Of a DNA stretch of 36,265 nucleotides, positions 7,938 to 19,650 are shown piece by piece. This DNA is from Chara braunii (lineage: Eukaryota > Streptophyta > Charophyceae > Charales > Characeae), in assembly GCA_003427395.1 (NCBI GenBank), contig BFEA01000214.1, forward strand, positions 313,957-350,221, in the 5' to 3' direction. The translations under genes were made by a program, and so were the position numbers. The notes beneath the pieces are model-generated. The model did not search any database. It was not told the origin of the DNA and saw only the letters and a list, made by a program, of their open reading frames with translations. Position 1 is the first letter of the stretch. Every line of letters begins with the position of its first letter.

Positions 7938-10900
7938 GTTTAGAGTGGATAGTCGCTCTCAAACTCGGAGTAGTTTGCGTCCGCTTGGGTGTTCATTGAT
8001 TATTAAGAGCCCTCGAGCGGGCCATGTACTACCACTTGTTGGAGTGAGGCTCGATCGAAAGATGAACAACCGACTCGCGGTAGCTCAGTTAGGTGTTCTG
8101 CACAGGACTATTGACCGAGACAGTTTCACACGAGTAAGCACCGGTAAACAAGGCAATTCTCATAAGGAAAACCACGGTGGGTATAGTAGAAGTCCAGTTT
8201 GCGTGAGGTAACCTCACACTCTCATAAAGTCCTCTCGTCTGCCGTTAGGAATCCCAAGGGTGAGTTCTGACATTTTGCGTTCACTGAAGCCTTAACCTAG
8301 TTTTCTGCACCGTTTCTAGAGATAAATAGGTGTTGATTCAATCGCTGGGGTACCTGGTTGTCTACTGCTTGGTCACCCAGTGCTGGAGCACTGAAATCGT
8401 TTAGTCATAATGGATGCTTGTCGATCGGAAATTGTACACATGGAAATAACAATCTCACGTCCGGTTTTCTTATGGCTTCTCGAACTTGTTCATCGATGTC
8501 AAATTGGTGCATCAGTACCAGTTGCTCTCGCTGATCAGTTCTTGAAAATGCACTGTACTCTTCGTTACGGTCTGTCTCCTGATAATACTAATTGATTCTT
8601 CATGTATGTCTTCTGAATGTCATCATGTTATTCTCTCTAAGTCAGCTCGCATCTATGCAAGCCATTTACAGAATACCCTCCCTTTTCGTCCTTCACCATT
8701 GACTACTGATCAACGCACTCTCTCTCACTTGCTTCAAAATGTTTTAAATATCCTTGACTGCCTTTTTCTCCCTGCCTCTCTCTCTGCCCTGATAGGGAGT
8801 GTAATTCATTTTTAAACTGCCATCACTTTACATGACTTACCCCCTTCTTTCCTCCCCTTCTCACTCTTAGAGCCTCCCCCGACTGATCCTTCAGGGGTGA
8901 AAAGTTGTAAGCCCTGGAGAGTGTCTAATCTTACTGCCATGACAAACTGCAGGCGGGGACTGCCAGAGTTCAGAACAGTTGTTCTATCACTCACACATCT
9001 CAGTAGCCATAGGTTATAGACGTAATCGGCAGAACATACAGCAATCAGTTTACATTGCAATCTGCCCATAGATGCAGTCTCCTCTGCATGGGTTCTTACG
9101 AGCCGTCTGCCTTAATAATTTGGATTACGACTCGCCCTATCCAAAACTGGTGTTAATTCGGGCAGAGGTCGGGGAGGGTTTTTCCCGAGTCGGGCGTCGA
9201 GTAATCAGAAGAGACGACCACTGGTCATCCTAGGCACTGACCAGATAGTGTTTTACTTTTAAAATGATTTACGGTTCTCGCTCAGAGCAGCAGAGGTGTA
9301 CGAGCGACTCGATTCATTAGATTGGATTAGGAGGTTACTCTGTACTTTAACGCTATAGCCCCTTGGATGTGGGTTTCATTCCTGTTCAAGGCTGCGAGTG
9401 TGGAAAACACACGCGCTTTGGTTGTGGCATCTCGCTATAAAGCATGGCCCATGACTGACGCAAGGTATGATTTCGAACACATCCTGTTACTCATGGTAAG
9501 TCTCATCCGCACTCAATACAAGGGATTATCAACCACAACTAAGGCTCACACATAGCCCAAGCAGTTTATGAGATGTAACCCCCTGTTTGCACCACCCAAT
9601 GTATTCGCTTCTCATTTACAATGTCAGGAGTTCCCAACACGACCCTTATTGGCATAAGGGTTCAACTAAGACGTCCTTCCTAACTCACATATAATTCAGG
9701 TTTTCACCAAACCATAACCTTTTGTCTGTTAGTCGCTCCGAAAACGAGCGAGTTTCGCCGTTCGTTACAATGTCAGTCGAAGTATAACCTTTTAGTCACC
9801 GTCCAACAAAAGCTTTGCCAGGAGATGAGCTATTTTTCTTAATATTATCTTCGTTTTTCCCATCAGTCAAATAAATCATAAACGCAAGTAGGTACCATCC
9901 CATCAAACTCATAATATTCCCAAATCAAACCGCTGGGTTTAGATCATTGTTCCTGAAAGATGTGACTGTACTGATTCAATCACACCAGGACAGGTTTTCA
10001 CCTCTGTTACCTACTAATGGACGGTACATGATCACTACCAGGGACCTGAGTCCCAACAACTTCTGTTGAGGATCATCCACTTTCAGGGCACAATGACCGA
10101 ACGAGATAAGAAAACCGTTCAAAAGAGAAAAGACGAAGGGTGACTCAGAGCTCTGCAGTGACGATCCGACAGTCAGCCCTCGCGCTTTGCTCACTGATTG
10201 CCCTTATGATTAGCACATACCTTAGTCTTCCTTGTTTGAATTAGTACTTCGCTTACACTGCCATGCATTATATATAGGCGAGGAATAAGTCCAGTCGTCC
10301 GTGTCTTCCTAAGGACAATAACCGTGTAATCATTGGGCTTGACTCAACTTCTGCAGAGAGCGTCCGTCACTCACCCATTGATACATCCAACTGCTCTCTC
10401 CATCCTCACCAGCCAACATCGCAATGTTACACGTATAGAATCACATCAAGAAAGACGGGTATAGTTATTATCACACGTTCACATTGGAAATATCAGCAGA
10501 GGTCACATCCAATCAACATATTTTAAAATCATGGATAACATCATCTTATGACCAGCAAATCAGTTACACTGACTATGCGGGAACTTAACCCAAAGTATTG
10601 TCGAACGCTAGCTTTTCATCGCCAATAGCCTTTGCACATAACCAGTAAGCGGCCCCTGGTGGCGAACATTATGACTCCTCTATCCCCCAATCATAAAGCT
10701 GGATATCAAACTGATCGAGCTATCTTCACAGACTACTATCTTTGGCGTAAGCCGACTATCAGGGGCAAATGAACCAACTTCCTCAATGCAAACCCGAGCG
10801 TCCCACTGGTCTTTTCTACGCTTACTCAAAACAACCAGTGCACCAAGAACGTTCAGCGAGGTAACGACTCTGGGAAGAACCCTCCTAAGGGGATTCAAGA

Positions 10901-11529
10901 AACTCATCCGAAGGTATAGATGCACGGGTTGTCGGTACTAGTTACCATGAAGCTCACTTTCTCTTCAAGCACGGAAACGGAATTTCGTCCCGAAGAAATC
11001 ACTCATGACTCTCCTACAATCTTCGTACGAACTCGCCCAGTCTCTCAAGGATCAGCAACGTTGCCCACAACCCAAGAGAGCGATCGCGACATAAAGGATG
11101 GCGCCAACTGAGAGCGGCTTTTTACCACGCGTTGTGACAGTCTGTCTTTTTCTTCCTCTCAGGTCACAACCATCTCTTGGTACAATTTGTCACTCTCAGT
11201 CATCACTATTCCTTGAAATGGGAAAGCCTCTGACCGTGCATAGTAGCCCGCGTGATTAGCAGAGAGAGGGAAGTTCCGCCTTCTGCTTACTCCGGGAACG
11301 AAGATGACGCCAACATTGGTGGTTGCGCAAGTACCTCTCCCCTCGTCAATCTAACTCCCTTTTCTCTTCTTGCAAGAGTCACTCGCGCCACGCGCACTCA
11401 CCCATGACAGTTCTTACCCCAGAGATGAAGGACGTTCAAGCCATCCTAAAAAATGACAGTTCGGGTCCCTGCGAGGGTGGAGTTCTCACTGCTCCACACT
11501 GGGCAAAGTTGACGTCAGTTGCCCCATGC
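7938..11529. other. No recognised gene (3.6 kb)
   Basis: Only short frames of 60-135 codons without recognisable domains. Composition is mixed. A TATATATAGG box-like string lies near 10,269. No LTR pair or tandem array was seen. A tRNA D-arm-like string near 8,077 does not fold into a tRNA. The stretch may hold introns or old transposon sequence that cannot be identified by eye. Confidence 0.3.
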
Positions 11530-12155
11530 GCGAGCATTGACTTTCTTCATGAACCCCAAGTATGCGCGCGTCACTGTCGTTTCCCACTTGGAACTGACTC
11601 CCCCCTTTTTTGTCTGTGCGCGTTTCTCTCTTCTGTGTTGCACACCTTCGCTCCAATCGTCCGCCACCGCCTCGAGGTCTCAGTCTCTTTTTTGGGTCGA
11701 GTTGGCCTCTGGGCCGTCCTCTACTGATTCTGCTGGCAGGTGCTCTCTTCGCCACTGTTCCAGTCCATGGAATGACTTGGTCTCCGCATCACTGGCCTCG
11801 GACTCTGCATCAGAGTCCCGGTCCAACTCCTGTTGTTCCCTCTCGGTCGTGCTCCTGGAGGTCTTTCTTCATGGTAAGTAACCGTAACTTTCATGTTCGC
11901 TGTTACTCCATCCCTCCTGAACCTCCGCTCGGCTCGATTGGGAGCCTCGGTAATCACACCCTGGAGCTTCTTGTCCTCTCCCATCTCCTGCTCCTTTCCC
12001 CCATAAATGCTAATCTTTAGCCTTGCCAAGCCGTCACTTTTACTGTAGCTCAGACAAGCGTCCACAGTAGCCCCTTCCTCGCGCATCGGTTCCCAACTCC
12101 AGTAGAATCGTAGATGGCCTGGCCTATAGCCAAAGAGGCCATTGCTATGCGCCAT
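11530..12155 (-). pseudogene. Decayed coding region, not recognised
   Basis: From an ATG at 12,155 the minus strand is open for 144 codons. It reads MAHSNGLFGYRPGHLRFYW near the start, then KISIYGGKEQEMGEDKKLQ and ANMKVTVTYHEERPPG. After a TAG at 11,721-11,723 the same frame goes on with similar charged sequence (RTAQRPTRPKKETE, ESVPSGKRQ) until a TGA near 11,590. The composition continues unchanged across the stop, so a former gene of 190 or more residues is likely. The middle is basic and Gly/Glu-rich, the end Arg/Lys/Ser-rich. No family was recognised. Confidence 0.4.
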
Positions 12156-13156
12156 AGCCGCCTTCCGCTATAAATACCTAGAGTTGGACCGACCCAACGC
12201 ACGAGTGCACAGTAGGTCTACCAGCTTCTCACCTCACCGCCCTACCCTCCAATTCACGCGAGTGCCAGCCAACCCAGGCAACCGAGAGCCGAGAGCCTCA
12301 GCTCACTGCCAATAGCTTTCACCGACGAGTGAGCAGCAAGTGCACCCTCTGCACTCTAGTGAGGGAAATGGGGAACCACCTTCTCTTATAGAAAGTAGAG
12401 GTCCAGTGTCCACTACGTCTCAACCTATAGAATAATAACTGGTGTGCTGTGGTCCCATAACGGGATCCCGACCACCTGATTTGCTCCTCTAAAGGAAATC
12501 CTCGAGCTATCACTACCGGGTAACCGCGTCCGATGACAAGGAAGGGGTTTATGACCTCCTACAGGGGGTGATGAGCTTCCTACCGAAGCGGCCCCAGGTG
12601 CCCTTATTTTGGGTTTCTGCGTCGAATGCATCCTCCCGACTAGACTCACATTAAAGGGAAACGCAGGGCCTGACAGCCTAGGCCATCAGATTATTTGGGT
12701 TCGAATTCGAACCGTTGACGGTCCTTCCCGCGAAGTGACTGTAATCAAAAGGAAAGCCGCATCTAGGAGTTAGAAAATACTGGCAATAATAATAGTAATA
12801 AAGAAAGAAATAAAAACGTAACGACAAAATGACTAAAGGTCGTCAGATTTCCCCAAACTAAGGTAGGCAGTTCAGTCGTGCAGATTATACTTCTGTTGTT
12901 TTTTTTCACTTTTCTTTTACATTTAATTTCATCTTTCTTTTTTTTTTCTCTGCTTGGCCTCACTTTCTCTAACAGCGACCACCGCTCCAAGCACCTAACC
13001 CATAACCTGGCCAGAGATCGATCAGCGCGCAGTAGAAAAGACTGCGTCGGCCTATGTACTTCCACGTCCCTGGGCGAGCCCGACGGCTACCACGGCCACA
13101 GGCCGGTAGTATTTCGTTGTATAGCAGGACGCCGACCCTGCGTGGACCAATAGAAA
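12156..13156. other. No recognised gene; TATA-like box and 16-bp palindrome
   Basis: Contains a TATA-like tataaata at 12,169-12,176 on the plus strand and a perfect 16-bp palindrome ggttcgaattcgaacc at 12,698-12,713. The palindrome resembles a tRNA T-loop but no tRNA arms pair around it. Frames in this stretch are short or low complexity. Confidence 0.35.
12169..12176 (+). promoter_or_regulatory. TATA-box-like element
   Basis: gctataaatacctag is a good match to a plant TATA box on the plus strand. No downstream reading frame or LTR partner was found to go with it, so it may be chance or part of an unrecognised LTR. Confidence 0.2.
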
Positions 13157-13205
13157 GTCCAGTGGCGCACCCCCTACCTTTTGCTAAGGTGTGCGCCAAC
13201 TGGAC
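13157..13205. repeat. Inverted repeat around two facing primer-binding-like motifs
   Basis: The left arm begins gtccagtggcgcac at 13,157. The right arm, read on the minus strand from 13,205, begins gtccagttggcgcac. Each arm is about 22 bases, with one extra base and a few mismatches, and the loop is very short. The core tggcgcac pairs perfectly (13,163-13,170 with 13,191-13,198). The core equals the motif at 5,742 and 17,649, so this may be two retroelement leaders placed head to head, or a foldback. Confidence 0.7.
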
Positions 13206-16200
13206 AGATTCATAACAGGGTATAACCCAGGTGTACCAAAAGAACCACAGAGGTTCGGAACGGCCCAACGAGCCGCCAACGTCTGAGCAGGATGCTGTTA
13301 CCAAGAAGGAGCCTGACACATAGAGGAGGGCCGGGACACCGCGCCCTCCGACAACGCATGGTTATAACGCCTTGAACCCGGACGTGGGCGCTAATCTCCT
13401 AAGTACGAAGTGTACGCCGGTCGACTAGGACGGTCTCAACCTAGCGTGAAACCCCCAACTCAATCCTAGTCCGTTTAGACACCGATCAAAAGAAAGTTAT
13501 AACAACGACGCATAGTTACATAAAAAAAAGTCACCGTAATCAACATGAATATATATCCAATATGAAATGATAACCGAAAGAATCAAACTCAACATTAGAT
13601 ACTTTCAATAACACAATATCAAAATAAAATCCGACCACCTCGAATCACACTTGATGAAAAAAAATATGATATTGAGCCACCAATTGGGAGTTGGCTTCGA
13701 CAATAACCTCAATGCAACCGACAAGGTAGTCGATCTGTTCTTAGTTTTAACTTGATCAGATGCGCTGCCAAAGTTATTCATGTCATCCTACTGTCGATCT
13801 AAGATTACACATGCACACACTTGCCTTCATACGTTTCTAATCTTTTTGGATGACAGACTGCTTTGAGGATGATTCTTTATCAGGTGCATTACTTGAAGTG
13901 TTGCATGTCTCTCCTTTTAGTAAGTGCTATGGGGTACTCCTCCTCCTCGTTCGAGCACAAGACTCGAATCTCAGAAGTCGGGTCATCTCCACCGAATCGG
14001 TAAAGTACCCCCCGGTAGAACGGTCCACTATAGGTCAATAACAGGGTCGGCTCCTAAAGCAACGAACCCCCGTCTCAGATGCTTCCTTGAAAGATAGCAT
14101 ATCCACCACAAGTAGATTTTTTACTGTTCTCGTTTTTTTCGTAAGTTCAGGGTAACTTAGATGAGAAGAGTTAAAAAAAAATAATGAATGAGAACCATTT
14201 GGACAGATAAAAGTCATTCAAGATAGAAATGGTCAATCCTCAGGAAAAGACAGGAAAATACTACGTTCGTTTGACCTTATTTGCTTTGTTTGAATTAAAT
14301 TCGTTTTACCGTGCTTCCACAATTAACACAAAGAAACCTTATTGGCATGCAGGCAGGTGAGAAGTAAAAAGAAAACAATCATTTTTTCTTTTCTCAAATA
14401 GGCATAATCAATCTCCTTTGCAAACATCCTTCTACCTACCTGCACACCAAGCCAAGCAACAAGTTGAAAAGAAAACAGTACAATCTCATACTCGAGTCAC
14501 ACATTCTCATTCACATATGCAAATATGCATTTTCTTTGCCTTTTCAACGAAAATTCAATGAATAGCGTCAAGCAAGTGCGGGTTCACACAAGTGTGAAGG
14601 GAAGTCCGAGTCAATCAACTGACCTTGAGTGAAGTACTAAGTAGCTCACTCAAGAAAGTCAAGTAATATATGAAAAAAATCGGTCGCATAACTACATGAG
14701 TTGCGGCCTTCCCACCAAAAGGCGGTTCACGCGCTCTCTTAAGTTGAATGCTCTGAGTCAAATGGGCAAAAGTCGGGGAACAAAAAAAACACAAGTGAGA
14801 TAGCCCTCTAGGAGAATGCTCTCACCTACAAGTCTCATGTGGTCTCAACACAGTCCCAATGACACCTTGTCCGATCACAATAGCCAACCAACATGCCCAT
14901 GCCGATCTCAAAATTAGTCTCATCTGGTTCCACAATAGACCCTAGGCGATCCTGCGTCGCTGCCGCACCGTCGAATGGTCCTTGGTAAAAATAAAAAGTT
15001 TGCGTTGTGAAAAAAAACAAAATAGCAGCGGCCCTCCGGTGCCAAATGCCGCAAGTGTCAACACCTCAACGACCACACCACCAATGTCGCGCCACCATAA
15101 TGTTACCACCGCCGTCGAGAAACATTGTCGGAAAAAAAATCACTCATCCACGCACCTTAAAAAATAAATGCGGGACTGTTGCTCACCATGTCGTTAAAAC
15201 CGGTACCAAAGTTGTCCAGTAGCACCGCCACCAGCTCACACATCACAGCGGAAGGGTCCACTGTGCTGCAAAATTTTGGCAGCACTACCCCTAAAAAACA
15301 GTAGCATCGACGCACTCAAAATTTTGCATCATGTCCCTACTGAAAATGTTGTCGTTGCTGTGCCGCCAATCGAACAACTTATCTCCCTTGAAATAAACTA
15401 GTGTCGTCAAACCAACACTCTGACGACACAATCCCACTGAAAAAAAACACAGCGTCGACGCGACCGCACTTCGTCAGCACAACCCCACTAAAACAGAGAT
15501 GCGGCCTGCCACATTGACACAAACTGGCTCAGGGCTCTGGCTCCATCTAGAGCAACATCGCCTCCTCTCAACTCCCCAACTCCTCTATCTTGTTCTCCAA
15601 CTTGTAGACCTCCCCAACTTGTTCTCCAACTTGCAGACCTCCTCCAACTTGCTTTTCCAAACCCTTTTCCAGCAGACCTCCAACACTCCTCCAGCTGCCT
15701 CATTGTTGCCTCAAAGCTCCTTCAAGGATCACTGTATACCTCTGACCTCATCCTAGGCCACCGCTTTAGTGTGCCTCTACCTGGGCTAGCCCTTCTTGAT
15801 ATAGTCATGGAGGAGAGAAATTTGCATTGCTTTAGCTATGGGTTCATGTTTTTTTTCTCCGTTTCAAATCTTGTTGTTAAGCCCGGAAATCGCTTTGTGA
15901 TTGTCACTTGCCACCTTTTGCTTACATTCTCTGCTGGAATCTTGCAACTCAAGTTGTTGTGGCTTCGTATTAACACCCATAACTTTTGTTTTTTTTAAGA
16001 TCTGGTTGACCTCATGCATATATACACAGAGCTCTCTGCAGGCCTATGCATACCATGGTGATGGTTTCAAGTAGCCTCACCAGACTTTGAAGCAATGGTC
16101 CAAAGTAGCCTCTCTTTCAAAATTTGAGGCTAGCTCAGTCCCTATGGAGCTGGGCCTTCATTTGGTTCTTCAATGACCTCAATTAAAAGAAGAATGACCA

Positions 16201-16519
16201 TGGTTATGCTCCCTATATATAAAAAAAATCAGCAATCAATGGTTGTTGCTAAGTTTCCTGGCAGCCATTGGGTGTTTTTCCTTTGCCTGACAGGTGTCAG
16301 CTAAGTATTGAGGCTGGGAGGGCAACACATTTATTTTCCCTTCCTCCCATACCCGTTTGAAATATAGACTCAAGATTGAATCCAAAAGCAACAAGCTGCC
16401 TTCACTCCTTTAGGGGGCACAACGGGAATGCACCTCCTCCTAAAACACGGGGAGGCGCATTACCTCATGCTTTTACAAGTGGTACCATCTTTCCCAATTC
16501 CAAGAGGTGGGGGAGCAGA
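13206..16519. other. No recognised gene (3.3 kb)
   Basis: Frames are short. The AT content rises after 13,480. Near 15,150-15,480 a loose repeat of C-rich plus A-run segments recurs (for example around 15,289 and 15,431, each followed by tcgacgc). Near 15,590-15,700 the string ctccaacttg is repeated in a low-complexity stretch. A cluster of tRNA-promoter-like boxes on the minus strand (14,030 and 13,970) was judged too weak to call. Confidence 0.3.
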
Positions 16520-16860
16520 CATAAAAAATAAAGGAAGAAAAGAAACAAAAAAACAAAAAATGAAAAGAACAAAAGTTTTCCAAAAAAATATGACTCCCGC
16601 GAAAACAGGTGTCCAGCGAGCCTCTTCTCATGTGGCCAGCAGACTCAGTTTGCTTGAGCCTGCAGGCAGGCCGGACCCCTAACCCAACGGTTAGGCCTCT
16701 AACCCACGACCAGACTTTCAGCTCCCACCAATCTATCGTCAGCTCGAGCTCGGCTGTCGCGTAGTGTTAGGACCGGTTTAAGTCTCACTCCCCCATCTGC
16801 GGCTCGAACATGTGCCTAGTCTGATTGGCCAGAGCATCGACGTCCAGACCGCTAGATGTA
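16520..16860 (-). mobile_element. Possible tRNA-derived SINE
   Basis: On the minus strand an A-box-like TAGCGGTCTGG (16,844-16,854) is followed 45 bases later by a B-box GTTCGAGCC (16,801-16,809), the spacing found in tRNA genes. The region runs on to a T-rich tail (A-rich on the plus strand, about 16,520-16,590). Head, body and T-rich end of about 340 bases fit plant SINEs. The arms do not fold as a tRNA, and the flanking A-rich strings are too simple to prove a target-site duplication. Confidence 0.3.
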
Positions 16861-17648
16861 GAGTTAAAGTCCTGCAAGCATACATGCAAAAAAATAAAAA
16901 ATACAAATTAGGCATTTTTTTCTCTCTATGCTACGGTCGTGAACCAAACGGGGCCATTATTATTTTGATCACCGAGACTCTAAATCACGTGGGTGGTGCT
17001 ATTAGGTAGGACGTTTCTAGATTTAGTACTCCAATAGTTGCATGTCGTTGCAGCCCCTCAGCAAAAGTGAAATATCAGCAGTTACCGCTGCCATTTCTGG
17101 ATGCCGCAGACGTCCGAACTTAGATTCATAAAATTTTAGCCTCTCGGTCAGTGGTGCGGTCGGAATAACTTTTAGGCAGACGTGTGATTTTTTCATCAAG
17201 TCCCTTAATTCAATGAAAAGGTCGGACGACGTCCGACATTGAAAAACATGGCCAGGTACCCAGACAAAACGATAACTTTATTTTTTATTAATGTACTATA
17301 GATGAGACGATGAATTTGATGGGTTGTGATTGATGGAGTGAGAAATAATGTTTCGTATCAGTGCTGCATGTTTATCATGACACCCACAGTAGTAGTTGCG
17401 ATTAGAAATTTGCAGATCCAGATACCATAGAGTATTTCGAACAATGCTATACAGAGCTGATGTTGTTGAGTGATCATTGTTTTGCATCAGTGCAATTTTT
17501 AGCGTCCGATTGCTCGCGCAAAAAAATTTTAGTACCTTAACATAACCACTAAGCTACACGAGTTATTATAGTAGTGCCATGCTGCACTTGCGTTATAAAC
17601 TAATCTATATTATAAAAATAAAGTAGTACGAGAATGAGAATCACTTTA
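16861..17648. other. Candidate 5' LTR region of the Ty3-type element
   Basis: Non-coding and AT-rich, lying directly before the primer-binding-like motif at 17,649. An AATAAA is found at 17,617-17,622, 27 bases before the motif, where the R/U5 part of an LTR would be expected. No matching 3' copy could be aligned behind the integrase by eye, so the LTR boundaries remain unknown. Confidence 0.3.
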
Positions 17649-17657
17649 TTGGCGCAC
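17649..17657 (+). other. Primer-binding-site-like motif of the Ty3-type element
   Basis: TTGGCGCAC on the plus strand, about 450 bases before the first Gag-like codons, where the tRNA primer would anneal to start minus-strand synthesis. The same 9-mer occurs on the minus strand at 5,742 and 13,191. It is tentative because the 5' LTR has not been defined. Confidence 0.35.
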
Positions 17658-18099
17658 TCATGCACCTTAGTATGTATGATGGTAGCTAAATTATTACCCC
17701 TCTCATCCTGGTGTTAAGGGTATTTGGGCAGTGTTTAGTATGGCTGATGCAACTAAGGATGAGTGGGGTGCCATCATCATTACTATATATGTCCGATTAC
17801 TAAAATAAGACCCATATCATACCAGTAGTAGTCGTTAATGTTATATGAGTGGTGGAGCTAATAATGTGGTGTATATGTGCAAAAAGGAAGGGTTAATGAT
17901 TCAATGATTAAAGGTTGGTGTAAAGTATGGTATCTTGGGGGATGACTGAGCGATCGACTGGTCAAAATGGTAGATGTTGGATAGTAGGATGTTAAGTTGT
18001 GTAGTGGGTTAAAAAGTGGGATAGTGTGGCAGAAATAGTGACATGTTGAGTGTGAATTAAATGTTTTTTCATTAAAAAAAAAAATTAAAAAAAAAAAAG

Positions 18100-18835
18100 A
18101 CAGATTCGAATGCAGCGGATAGTGATCCAACCTAGAATATGACTGCTAACGATCTAATTTATGCACTAGATCGGCAAGAGGTGGCCCGACCTGAACTTAT
18201 CCGGATCGAAACTTTCATCTTCAATAGAGAAAATGTGTTTAATTGGTTAGAAATGCTAGAGTAAGTTATGGTGGGAATGATAGAGGCTTAGAAATTTCGG
18301 CGCGTTATAAAGTATATGTGGTATGAACTTCACACATAAGTCAGGAACTTTAAGGTGATAACTGACGCCCATGAAAGTTGGGAAAGTTTTAAAAACAAAA
18401 TGCAAATAAGATTCAAGTGAGGGATGATTTATTGGCGATCTCTGACCTGGAGGTCATTAGCCAAAATTAGTATACAACGGTCCCTGCCTTCGCCTCAACA
18501 TTTAAAAAGAGGGCGAAGAAGGTTCCTTGAAATTATAAAAAAAGAACAATTTGAAATCTTCATGTGAAACTTATAAGGCAATGAGGCATCCATATTGACA
18601 AGTCGGGGACTCGCAGACAATAAGCCTACAAGAGCTACTATAATGGTTAGTATTGTGAATGGTGATCTGAATCAGGTGTGCATATTGGAGATGCGACAGC
18701 ATAACCAAACGTGAAAAGAGCGAGAGTCAGCAACTAGTAGTACTTCGGTTATACAAAGAATAGTTTAAGATCTACTTGCACAACTAGGGGTTGGAAATGA
18801 AAGGATTATCTAAAAAAAGGTCCTGACAATATCGC
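18100..18835 (+). pseudogene. Gag capsid-like region (broken)
   Basis: The frame reads NDLIYALDRQEVARPELI and NRENVFNWLEMLE to a TAA at 18,262. It goes on with RRVIKYMWYEL and SWESFKNKMQIRFK, and near 18,415 shifts to DDLLAISDLEVISQN then TFKKRAKKVP. It later returns to the first frame (IVNGDLNQVCILEMRQ). The W-L-E, Y-x-W and F-K-x-x-M-x-x-R-F blocks, and a K-rich helix after them, match the capsid domain of Ty3 Gag proteins. It would have formed the particle shell. At least five stops and two frameshifts are present. Confidence 0.75.
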
Positions 18836-19650
18836 AAGGCAATAAGAAATAATCTATGGTTGATGCGACTGAGGAAGAGACGATGACGATGAAGAGGAAC
18901 CTGAGCCCCAACGGTTGATTAAGACGCAACGCAAGAACAACTTGACATTTGGAAGACAAGGTTCAGGAAAGGCTCAGCTACCACAAACTTTATGAGTAGC
19001 TGAACTTGAGGCTGGAAGCCAATGCACTGGTGTGGGACCCTTACAAGTAGGACCATAATCATACAAGCCCACCGTACAGTCTAGTGAGCCCATAACCAAT
19101 GTATAGTCCCTATGCACCCTGGGTGTTAAGTGGTCAAGTCTCAGCAAACCAGTATGGGCCTTATTTTGGCACGTCGATGAGCATGATGCCGCCTGATTTT
19201 CCAGCGGCTCAAACCCAGCCTATGGGGCCACCAACGCAACAAGCTTCGCAGTCTATCGTGGCAGGGGGAGGAGGCCAAAAACAAGGTGTTGGGGGAGACC
19301 ACGATAATGGATTCGGAGGTCGTGGTGTTGGCGACGGAGGTGGTGGTGGACGAGGAAATGACGAAGACCGAGACGGAGGAGGATGTAATGGTGGTGGCCG
19401 TGGAGCTGGATGAAATAGACAAGTTGGTCAAGGTCAAGGCCAACAACATGACCAAGAAGGTTGTCAAATATACGAACGAGGGTGTTTCGACTGGCGGAAT
19501 ACCATTTGCGAACATTATGCCTTAAAGGGTCATACCACGTGTTATTGTCAAATTCGAGGGACATCCTCTAACATGGATGAGGATATATCTGACAAGTTCG
19601 ACAATTATATTGATTATGACATCCTTAGAGGAACAAAAAAAAAGGCTCTA
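18836..19650 (+). pseudogene. Gag C-terminal region with Gly-rich linker and CCHC knuckle (broken)
   Basis: Starts with an acidic stretch (DDDEEEPEPQ) and KTQRKNNL. A 104-codon open frame follows at 19,099-19,413: Pro/Tyr-rich (MYSPYAPWVLSGQ), then a long Gly-rich, RNA-binding-like tail. After a TGA the same frame continues Gln/Gly-rich into a zinc knuckle at 19,507-19,548 that reads CEHYALKGHTTCYC. The spacing is that of CCHC, but the second cysteine is tyrosine (tat for tgt). The minus-strand Thr/Ser-rich and Leu/His-rich frames are shadows of the Gly-rich codons. Confidence 0.8.

Noticed and set aside
8070-8140. tRNA gene suggested by cgcggtagctcagttaggt
   Set aside because: Only the D-arm-like start fits. 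No acceptor, anticodon or T-arm pairing follows.
12698-12713. tRNA T-arm suggested by ggttcgaattcgaacc
   Set aside because: It is a simple palindrome. The flanks do not form tRNA stems.
13961-14030. Second SINE head (A-box-like and B-box-like strings on the minus strand)
   Set aside because: The boxes are 60 bases apart, no tail or body was found, and short boxes occur by chance.
19141-19564. Minus-strand Thr/Ser- and His/Leu-rich frames of over 100 codons
   Set aside because: They are shadows of the Gly-rich Gag tail on the plus strand.
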